Positions 23,556 to 29,297 of a DNA stretch of 33,026 nucleotides are shown piece by piece (the stretch's first letter is position 1; every line of letters begins with the position of its first letter). The DNA comes from a virus. The notes beneath the pieces are model-generated. The model had not been told where the DNA came from. It worked only from the letters and a program-made list of their open reading frames with translations, and made no database searches. The translations under genes were made by a program, and so were the position numbers. Where the stretch lies: IMG/VR virus record IMGVR_UViG_3300042400_001848, positions 1 to 33,026 of that record; one strand, written 5' to 3'.

Positions 23556-24671
23556 TTATGTAGTTTGAGTTGTTTGTGCTGCAGGTTGATTAAACGAAGT
23601 TTTTAAATTCTCCAAACCTTTAATAAATGCTGCTTGATTTGCTTGACTTAAACCTTGTGATTGAGTATCAGTTGCTCCTTCTGTACCAGTGGTAGCCGAT
23701 GCTGCTGCACCAAAAATAGACTTTCCATCTTTATAGAAAAGCATATTTCTAAGATTTTCTGGAGTCAATTCAGTTGATGCGTATTTACTATCATATTCAT
23801 CTAGGATCTTTTTTCTAAATGCCCCATCCGTAAACATTTTCTCAAGAAAAGTCTTATCTGCAGTATTTGTAATCTCTGAATCATAAAAAAGAGGAGCTCC
23901 AGCGGCAGTCGATACTTTCGTATCTTTTGATTGTGCGTCATCTAAGGTAGTTGCCCACATTACTTTTTTATTTGCTGTGTCATATGATACTGTACCATTT
24001 GGATCGCTTCCGTCTTTGGTTTTTGCAATTAGTGTACCGTCTTGTGCAAATTCCATAAGATATAACTTACTATTTGCACGCATAGTATATGCAAACTTTC
24101 TACCTTTATCAGGTTTAGTTTCCTTATTTTCAGTAGGTTTAACGTCTTCTTCCTTTTCAGGTTGAGGATCTGGCAAAGTTGCTGCAACTGCAGTTTTTGT
24201 AAGATCTGCGATAATTTGTTGAGACAGAGTCGAAAGAGCTGCAAAACTTGGAGCATCAATAAACTCAGAGGTCGGCGGTACATTTGGATATTTAGGTTTG
24301 CCTTCTGCATCCATTCTATCCAAGATTTCAAATTGAATCTTTTGTTTAGTACGACCAAATATCTCGCCATCTTTTAATACTGTATATACGATAAACTTGG
24401 CTTTAAAGAAAGTTGGAGTAAGCTGTCCAATCTTTTGAGTAAATTGGTTTTCGTCATTAAAGTAAGCTTTAATTGCGGTAAGTCCAATCGTTGTGATTTT
24501 ACCAGCATTGTCAATTATATCTAAATCGTTAATAATTTTCATCACGAATTTAGTATTTGACTGAACACTATATGTAATTTTATGCTTTTTGCCAGAAGAA
24601 TCAACCATTACGTCTTTGCCTCTAGCCTCTGCCTCAGTTAATGAGGACCATGTGTCGAACGACTTAATCAT
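23556..24671 (-). CDS. Late protein with capsid-targeting-like N-terminus (371 aa)
   Basis: Not recognised by family. It begins MIKSFDTWSSLTEAEARG, close to the T4 internal-protein tag MKTYQEFIAE-A, with a prohead-protease-like LTE-A site at residues 11-14. Residues 20-140 and 190-250 look like two related beta-rich modules: ITYSVQSNTKFVMKIIND versus FAYTMRANSKLYLMEFAQDG, that is, an internal duplication. They are separated by a proline/lysine/glutamate linker. The C-terminus is Gln/Thr/Ala-rich. A late box is 24 bases upstream on the minus strand, back-to-back with the divergent plus-strand late promoter. Likely packaged in or attached to the head; function unknown. Confidence 0.62.
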   Translation of the reverse strand: MIKSFDTWSSLTEAEARGKDVMVDSSGKKHKITYSVQSNTKFVMKIINDLDIIDNAGKITTIGLTAIKAYFNDENQFTQKIGQLTPTFFKAKFIVYTVLKDGEIFGRTKQKIQFEILDRMDAEGKPKYPNVPPTSEFIDAPSFAALSTLSQQIIADLTKTAVAATLPDPQPEKEEDVKPTENKETKPDKGRKFAYTMRANSKLYLMEFAQDGTLIAKTKDGSDPNGTVSYDTANKKVMWATTLDDAQSKDTKVSTAAGAPLFYDSEITNTADKTFLEKMFTDGAFRKKILDEYDSKYASTELTPENLRNMLFYKDGKSIFGAAASATTGTEGATDTQSQGLSQANQAAFIKGLENLKTSFNQPAAQTTQTT

Positions 24672-24687
24672 GAAAAGTATTTTATTT

Positions 24688-24695
24688 TATTTATT
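24688..24695 (-). promoter_or_regulatory. Late promoter box AATAAATA (minus strand)
   Basis: Reads GAGAATAAATAAAATAAAA on the minus strand, 24 bases before the ATG whose A is at 24671. It is back-to-back with the plus-strand box starting at 24701. Confidence 0.65.
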
Positions 24696-24700
24696 CTCAC

Positions 24701-24708
24701 GATAAATA
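24701..24708 (+). promoter_or_regulatory. Late promoter box GATAAATA
   Basis: GATAAATAATAAAAAGACG, 25 bases before the GTG at 24726. The box spacing supports this GTG as the start. Confidence 0.68.
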
Positions 24709-24725
24709 ATAAAAAGACGATTCAG

Positions 24726-25580
24726 GTGAAACTAAAGAAATTTAATGAATATGCAGCATTCTATTCAAAGGACCCAAAGAACTTTGAAAAAAAGGTATGC
24801 TTTGCCTGTTCAGAAGGCACAGTACCTGATGTGTTTACTCACGTAAACGATTCAGCCGACTCAAAATTTACAAATACAGATGTCCCGGTTATACTATGGA
24901 ATAATTTTAACTTTCAAAAATCTCCTCTCAACGAGAGCTCAACTTTTCTTTTTAATTCAAAAGGCCTTCCGCAGTTCGAAGAAGTATCTTCAAAACTTAA
25001 AGGGGCAGACTTCTTGCCAAAATCGACCAACGAAAGGTCACAAGTCAAAGGTTTAAAGTTTCCTATCTTTGGCGTAGATGGAAAACACAAGACAGAGTTT
25101 AAAACATATGGTAAATTTAAAAAGGGAGAACAGGGGTTTCCTACATTTACCGAAAAGATCGTTCCTCAAACTAAATTTAACGTAATTGCATTTAAAGGAG
25201 AATCTATCCATATTCAAGAGAAAATTAATAAACTTGGATTTGATGTTGATCCTACAAGATTCAAATACGCAAATTCTGTAAAAAATATAACAGAATCACT
25301 AAATGAAGAGTATCCATTGGATTTCTATCATGTTGAACTATTAGAATCAAATGGTAAATTATATCTTAACTCTCTTGATACTTCGATAAACCTAAGTCCG
25401 TCACAAAGTATAAAAATGTATGAAAAAGCATACGAAGAATATTTTGCGGCTCACTTGCCAGGATGGTTTAAGAAGCAGATATTTGAGTCTCATGTAAAGC
25501 CTTATTATGCAAAGCGATATTATGATGCTGCTTTAATTAAACCGAAACACTCAATAGATTTTAAAAAATATTTAGACTAG
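24726..25580 (+). CDS. Late protein, tentative ATP-grasp-like fold (284 aa)
   Basis: GTG start, set by the late box 25 bases upstream. The N-terminus MKLKKFNEYAAFYSKD resembles the packaging tags of other late proteins but has no glutamate cleavage site. The centre (about residues 110-165) has FPIFGVDGKHKTEFKTYG and an acidic-hydrophobic strand FNVIAFKGESIHI. Near 195-215, FYHVELLESNGKLYLNSLDT recalls the metal-binding strands of ATP-grasp ligases (D/E-x-x-x-x-x-x-G-x-x-x-x-x-N/D). I am not certain the fold is catalytic. Its stop shares one base with the next GTG start, so it is translationally coupled to bS21. Confidence 0.45.
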   Translation: MKLKKFNEYAAFYSKDPKNFEKKVCFACSEGTVPDVFTHVNDSADSKFTNTDVPVILWNNFNFQKSPLNESSTFLFNSKGLPQFEEVSSKLKGADFLPKSTNERSQVKGLKFPIFGVDGKHKTEFKTYGKFKKGEQGFPTFTEKIVPQTKFNVIAFKGESIHIQEKINKLGFDVDPTRFKYANSVKNITESLNEEYPLDFYHVELLESNGKLYLNSLDTSINLSPSQSIKMYEKAYEEYFAAHLPGWFKKQIFESHVKPYYAKRYYDAALIKPKHSIDFKKYLD

Positions 25581-25765
25581 TGATTATAATCAATTGTACT
25601 AACCGAAAGATTGAGACGTGTCTCAAAGAGTACAGACAAAAAGCTGATAATATATCTCAGATTCAAGAACTTAGGGATCGTAAAACATATGAACCACCTT
25701 CTCAAAGGAAGAGAAAACAAAAGAACTTTGCAAAATACAAACAAAAAAAGTATGGGAATGCTTAA
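25580..25765 (+). CDS. rpsU: Ribosomal protein bS21 homologue (61 aa)
   Basis: A 61-aa basic protein with the bS21 pattern: an N-terminal strand MIIINCTNRKIETCLKEYRQ, a helix, then the signature ELRDRKTYEPPSQRKRKQKN and a lysine-rich tail KYKQKKYGNA. Length fits the family. bS21 sits in the 30S subunit next to the anti-Shine-Dalgarno region of 16S rRNA; in Bacteroidetes it helps hide that sequence, which fits the absence of SD motifs here. Phage-encoded bS21 is known in large Bacteroidetes phages. The GTG start shares a base with the previous TAG, and the 3' end overlaps the Nudix gene by 14 bases. It probably replaces host bS21 to tune translation late in infection. Confidence 0.85.
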   Translation: MIIINCTNRKIETCLKEYRQKADNISQIQELRDRKTYEPPSQRKRKQKNFAKYKQKKYGNA

Positions 25766-26237
25766 CTTCAATCAATATCTAAAAGAAAATTCAAAGGCTA
25801 GCCATGATGCAGCTGGGGTTGCAATAATCTATAATAATAAAATACTCCTAATTCATCCGACCAACGCTTCATGGAAAAGAGGTACTTGCGGAATTCCTAA
25901 GGGCGGAATTGAACCTGGAGAAGATCTTATGGAGGCAGCACTACGCGAATTAAGGGAAGAAACTGGAATAATATTACAACCTGAACAATTGGAGCCTTCT
26001 TCAGAATCTGTACATATTTCTCGAAAAAATGTAGAATGGATGCTATTCTATTTTATATGTAAAATAACTGATCTTTCAGAAATAGGTTTAGACTCAGAAC
26101 GATTACCGAATGATATGTTACAACTTGAAGAAATTGACTGGGGAAAATTTGTTACTGCAGAAGAGGCCTATCCAATAATGACTAGAGCACAACTAATTAT
26201 TTTAGATCGACATTTAACTCTTGATCAAAATAAATAA
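25752..26237 (+). CDS. Nudix hydrolase with capsid-tag-like N-terminus (161 aa)
   Basis: The Nudix box is complete at residues 51-73: GGIEPGEDLMEAALRELREE then TGI (G-x5-E-x7-R-E-x-x-E-E-x-G-[IV]). The preceding strand AAGVAIIYNNKILLIHP and the WKRGTCGIPKGG lead-in are typical. These enzymes hydrolyse nucleoside diphosphates linked to another group (NTPs, NDP-sugars, ADP-ribose, capped RNA); the substrate cannot be read here. I start at ATG 25752 (or 25758), overlapping the bS21 end by 14 bases; the frame is open further upstream only within bS21. The start MLNFNQYLKENSKAS resembles the head-targeting tag of T4 internal proteins, with LKE-N at the expected cleavage place. Confidence 0.9.
   Translation: MGMLNFNQYLKENSKASHDAAGVAIIYNNKILLIHPTNASWKRGTCGIPKGGIEPGEDLMEAALRELREETGIILQPEQLEPSSESVHISRKNVEWMLFYFICKITDLSEIGLDSERLPNDMLQLEEIDWGKFVTAEEAYPIMTRAQLIILDRHLTLDQNK
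26229..26236 (+). promoter_or_regulatory. Late promoter box AATAAATA
   Basis: AATAAATAAAAGAAAAAG overlaps the stop of the Nudix gene, 25 bases before the ATG at 26254. Confidence 0.65.
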
Positions 26238-26253
26238 AAGAAAAAGACCGTAG

Positions 26254-27756
26254 ATGGCATATCTTTTAAATTACTCAAACTGGCAAAAATTACATGAAGC
26301 AGCAAATGGAGAACTTCCGACTGCTGATCTTGAGTCTATTCCAGTATTACCTACTGAATCTGGTGAACGTCACTCTTTAAATCCGATTGCAGCAGAAGCC
26401 TATTCAAAAATGGTAGCTGCAGCAAACGCTGATGGAATTGACTGGGGAATCACAGATTCATATCGTCCATTAGAAGTTCAAAAACGATTAGTTAAAGAAA
26501 AAGGTTTATATTCACAAGGTGGATTAGCGGCTACTCCTGGAAAATCTAACCACGGTTGGGGTAGTGCAGTTGACCTAGATTTTAAAAAGGGTAGCGGTGA
26601 TGCTGCTTATACTTGGTTAAAAAACAATGCTGCTAAATTTGGATTTACAACAATTCCAAGAGAACCTTGGCATTGGGAGCATAAGGAAAGCGCAAAAACA
26701 GTAAAATCTGGAGAAAGCACAGCAACTATATTAACTCAAGCAGACACTGTCTCAGATACTAAAAGTAAATCATTTAATGATAAAGTTGACAACTTAATGA
26801 CTACTCCGTCCGTTGCCACTATACTTAAATATAAAGACGGCATAAACTATATGACTGCTGCGGATAAGGAAGAAATTAGAAAGCAACTCGGTGGAGTATC
26901 CATGTCACAGATTGATGATTGGGTTGCAGGAAAAATCAGCGACCGTGATTTTATTGCGCTGGCTGTTACTACAATGTTGAGTCAAAAAAATAATAATTCT
27001 AGCTTGCAACCAGTGCAATCCGGTATCAAATTACTTAGATCAGGATCTACTGGAGAAGATGTTAAAGAGATTCAAACAAAATTAAAAGAACTAGGTTACC
27101 TTACTAAAGAGCCAACTGGTGAATTTGATAAAGACACATACAATGCAGTAAAAGCATTTCAAACGAATGCATCAATTGGAGTAGATGGAATAGTTGGACC
27201 ACAAACGTATGGTGCACTATTTGGTGATAAAGCTCAACCTGCAAAGGTAGGAGCAGGCCAACTTACTGGTGCATACAGTACTGCAAATGATAACAATCCA
27301 TTTAATTTACGACCTAATAGTGGAGAACAATTTAATGGATATATTGGTAAAAAAGAAGGTTTTAGAGGTACTCAATCAATTGGCGAGTTTGCAGTTTTCG
27401 ATACTATAACAAATGGTATTAGAGCAGGTATGAAAAATCTAGAGGGATATTTTACAAGAAGAAATCTAAAAACTATATCTCAAATAATTAATACATATGC
27501 TCCAGGAGGGTCTGCTGGACAATCTCAAGCAGACACTAATAGCTATGTAAACAGCGTATTATCGTATATGCAAAAAAATTGGAAGCCAGAAATAACTGCA
27601 ACCTCTCAACTAGCGTTCAGCGGTCCTGCTGAAACTGATCCTGATAATATTAAAATGTTCAAAACGTTGGTTAGTGCAATTGCTAAACAGGAAGGTAAAT
27701 TAACACCAGGTCTAGCCTCAAGTATTGATTCATTTGATACTAAAAATTTAGCATAA
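26254..27756 (+). CDS. Three-domain peptidoglycan hydrolase: M15 (VanY-type) peptidase + PG-binding + lysozyme-like domain (500 aa)
   Basis: Residues 35-150: zinc D,D-carboxypeptidase/L,D-endopeptidase M15 fold, with SYRP (69-72), SNHGWGSAVDLD (His100, Asp107 zinc ligands) and REPWHWEH (Glu137 base, His140 ligand). Residues ~255-325: PG_binding_1 repeat (GSTGEDVKEIQTKLKELGYL ... GVDGIVGPQTYGAL). Residues ~340-450: a phage lysozyme/transglycosylase-like domain beginning NDNNPFNLRPNSGEQFNGYI with the Y-A-P-G loop. The N-terminus, MAYLLNYSNWQKLHEAANG, resembles the head-targeting tag with an LHE-A site. It lacks a signal peptide. It could be the endolysin or, given the tag and late box, a virion-carried cell-wall enzyme used at entry. 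Confidence 0.85.
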   Translation: MAYLLNYSNWQKLHEAANGELPTADLESIPVLPTESGERHSLNPIAAEAYSKMVAAANADGIDWGITDSYRPLEVQKRLVKEKGLYSQGGLAATPGKSNHGWGSAVDLDFKKGSGDAAYTWLKNNAAKFGFTTIPREPWHWEHKESAKTVKSGESTATILTQADTVSDTKSKSFNDKVDNLMTTPSVATILKYKDGINYMTAADKEEIRKQLGGVSMSQIDDWVAGKISDRDFIALAVTTMLSQKNNNSSLQPVQSGIKLLRSGSTGEDVKEIQTKLKELGYLTKEPTGEFDKDTYNAVKAFQTNASIGVDGIVGPQTYGALFGDKAQPAKVGAGQLTGAYSTANDNNPFNLRPNSGEQFNGYIGKKEGFRGTQSIGEFAVFDTITNGIRAGMKNLEGYFTRRNLKTISQIINTYAPGGSAGQSQADTNSYVNSVLSYMQKNWKPEITATSQLAFSGPAETDPDNIKMFKTLVSAIAKQEGKLTPGLASSIDSFDTKNLA

Positions 27757-27773
27757 AACCTAATAATTTTTCC

Positions 27774-27784
27774 TAGTAGAATAT
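27774..27784 (+). promoter_or_regulatory. Possible non-late promoter element TAGTAGAATAT
   Basis: Similar to TAGTATAGTAT and 29 bases before the ATG at 27803; no ATAAATA box is present in this 46-base gap. Weaker match than the 16021 and 29267 copies. Confidence 0.35.
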
Positions 27785-27802
27785 TTCAAAATATTTTATA
27801 AA

Positions 27803-28294
27803 ATGGAAAATACATTAGACCTAGCGCCAGACCAAGAAGTATTGGCACCCGTTTCAGAAACAGTAGAACAAACTACTGAAGAACCTTCAACTAGTCCAGC
27901 AACTCCACAGGAACAATTAGATGCATTGATCAATCGCCGCATGGGTGAGTTTAGCGTAAAAATCAACCATGTTGATTTAAAATACGTTAAGAATGCTATT
28001 AACCAAAAAATAGAGTGGAAGGGGCCAAATGAAGCATATCTTGTAATTATGACAATATTGACAATTGATAATGTTTTACAGGAAATGGATCCTAAGAAAA
28101 CAGAACAAGTTCAAATCTCATTGCCTTCGTCAACTATTGAATCCCTTAATTTTTTCTTAACTAAAGTTACAGGAAAAGGTATGGAGTCTGCTCAAAAATT
28201 ATTTTCAATTTCAATGATGTTCCGCCCAGCAATGGAGGCTATTCGTAAGATTGATGAAGAGATTAAAGTGCTAGAGGCAGAGCTAAAAAACTGA
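27803..28294 (+). CDS. Hypothetical protein (163 aa)
   Basis: Not recognised. Residues 1-35 are acidic and low-complexity (Thr/Glu/Pro: TVEQTTEEPSTSPATPQ). The rest is helical with alternating charged and hydrophobic residues (QLDALINRRMGEFSVKINHV, then a C-terminal coiled-coil EAIRKIDEEIKVLEAELKN). No membrane segment, cysteine motif or signal peptide. It lacks the late box and has a possible TAGTA-type element, so it may be expressed with the replication-type genes rather than with its late neighbours. Confidence 0.58.
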   Translation: MENTLDLAPDQEVLAPVSETVEQTTEEPSTSPATPQEQLDALINRRMGEFSVKINHVDLKYVKNAINQKIEWKGPNEAYLVIMTILTIDNVLQEMDPKKTEQVQISLPSSTIESLNFFLTKVTGKGMESAQKLFSISMMFRPAMEAIRKIDEEIKVLEAELKN

Positions 28295-28314
28295 GAAAAG
28301 TAATTACTCTCTCA

Positions 28315-28322
28315 GATAAATA
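28315..28322 (+). promoter_or_regulatory. Late promoter box GATAAATA
   Basis: GATAAATAATAAAAAAAT, 26 bases before ATG 28341. The spacing favours ATG 28341 over the TTG at 28332 as the start of the next gene. Confidence 0.68.
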
Positions 28323-28340
28323 ATAAAAAAATTGACAACA

Positions 28341-28733
28341 ATGAGAGTAAAAAACTTTGCAGGATTCATGAAGTCTCGTATCAATGAATCAATGGATGAC
28401 GATAATGTTTATCCAATGGACAACGAGGGAGAAAACCAATATGGTGGTAATCCTTACGGAGATCATAGCATGGGTTACGGTGCTAATCCAGAAGATGAAG
28501 AAACTAATCCAGAAGAAGCTGACGAAACTACTGCTGAAGAAGGTGATGAAGAGGACAAAGAGGTAACTCTTGAAGACCTAAAAGCAATGATAGAAGATCT
28601 TACTGAACGTATTGAAAAGCTAGAAGAGGGAGAAGAAGGCGAAGAGCCAGCTGAAGGCGAAGAGCCAGCTGAAGGCGAAGAGCCAGCAGAAGGTGAAGAA
28701 CCAGCTGAAGGCGAAGAAACACCTGCAAAGTAA
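28341..28733 (+). CDS. Highly acidic repeat protein with capsid-tag-like N-terminus (130 aa)
   Basis: I start at ATG 28341, not the in-frame TTG nine bases upstream, because of the late-box spacing. The N-terminus MRVKNFAGFMKSRINESMDD matches the head-targeting pattern with an INE-S prohead-protease-like site. Residues 25-80 are rich in Asp, Glu, Asn and Gly; residues 80-95 form a short coiled coil (LKAMIEDLTERIEKLEEGEE); the C-terminal ~30 residues are five repeats of E-G-E-E-P-A. Extreme acidity and the tag recall small prohead core proteins such as T4 gp67/gp68, or a DNA mimic. A terminator follows 22 bases after the stop. Confidence 0.7.
   Translation: MRVKNFAGFMKSRINESMDDDNVYPMDNEGENQYGGNPYGDHSMGYGANPEDEETNPEEADETTAEEGDEEDKEVTLEDLKAMIEDLTERIEKLEEGEEGEEPAEGEEPAEGEEPAEGEEPAEGEETPAK
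28635..28724 (+). repeat. Five tandem 18-bp coding repeats (E-G-E-E-P-A)
   Basis: GAAGGCGAAGAGCCAGCT repeats head to tail five times, in frame with the acidic protein. The first three copies are nearly identical (one change), the last two more diverged. Copy number may vary between strains by slippage. Confidence 0.92.
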
Positions 28734-28755
28734 TTTCAATATATCGCTAATTATT

Positions 28756-28793
28756 AAAGCGAGTGGACGCAATGCGACTACTCGCTTTTTCTT
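28756..28793 (+). terminator. Rho-independent terminator
   Basis: Stem AAAGCGAGT / ACTCGCTTT (9 bp) around a loop holding a small CGC-AAT-GCG hairpin, followed by a T-rich run. It separates the acidic protein gene from the DUF192 gene. Confidence 0.85.
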
Positions 28794-28798
28794 TTTAA

Positions 28799-28806
28799 GA
28801 TAAATA
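28799..28806 (+). promoter_or_regulatory. Late promoter box GATAAATA, unusually close to the start
   Basis: GATAAATAAC lies only 11 bases before ATG 28810 (14 before ATG 28813). By T4 geometry transcription would begin about at the second ATG, implying a leaderless mRNA, unless the box is not used. Confidence 0.45.
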
Positions 28807-28809
28807 ACT

Positions 28810-29250
28810 ATGATGAGTGAATACCTTCAAAATACTACAATTCCACTATTTGAAACTTTCTGTAGAAAGAATCAAGTTGATGGCAAAACAATAACTGCCG
28901 AAATTGCTGGAAAACCATTACAATTAATGGTTGCAACTACTCCTCGTAGTCAAGCAAAAGGTTATATGGGAGCAACTGAAGAACCGCGAGACGGAGAAGG
29001 AATACTATTTGTGTATGACGGAGAAGACACTCGATCCTTTTGGATGAAAGACGTGCCCTTTTCATTAGATATTATGTTTTTTGATTCTAACATGAATTAT
29101 ATTGGGCATGAAACCATGGCTGCACATGATGGAGCCGACGATCACAATATTCCTAAATACTTTAGTAAAAAACCTGCGCGCTTTGCAGTTGAAATAAAAT
29201 CTGGATGGTGCGATCAAAATATCGACGGCGACTGTTCCCTTAAGATTTAA
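28810..29250 (+). CDS. DUF192 family protein (146 aa)
   Basis: Matches the DUF192 fold: LMVATTPRSQAKGYMGATEE, then GILFVYDGEDTRSFWMKDVP (family pattern F-W-M-K-x-[VT]-x-x-[PS]-L-D-[IV]-[IM]-F), followed by FSLDIMFFDSNMNYIG. DUF192 is a small beta-barrel family of unknown function, usually exported in bacteria; here there is no signal peptide. In halophilic and other phages members occur near structural genes. ATG 28810 or 28813 may be the start. It follows a terminator and a late box that is too close for a normal leader. Function not known. Confidence 0.82.
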   Translation: MMSEYLQNTTIPLFETFCRKNQVDGKTITAEIAGKPLQLMVATTPRSQAKGYMGATEEPRDGEGILFVYDGEDTRSFWMKDVPFSLDIMFFDSNMNYIGHETMAAHDGADDHNIPKYFSKKPARFAVEIKSGWCDQNIDGDCSLKI

Positions 29251-29266
29251 TAATTTTACCAATTTA

Positions 29267-29277
29267 TAGTATAGTAT
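29267..29277 (+). promoter_or_regulatory. Candidate non-late promoter element TAGTATAGTAT
   Basis: Identical 11-mer to 16021-16031 and at the same 31-base distance from the ATG, here of the DNA ligase gene (29298). No late box in the gap. Confidence 0.5.
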
Positions 29278-29297
29278 CTATAATCTATACATATTAT

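Noticed and set aside
28332-28340. TTG start at 28332 for the acidic protein
   Set aside because: ATG 28341 gives the 26-base spacing from the late box and starts directly with the tag-like sequence MRVKNF.
28635-28724. Regularly spaced direct repeats, considered as a CRISPR-like array
   Set aside because: The 18-bp units are contiguous with no spacers and encode EGEEPA in frame; it is a coding tandem repeat.
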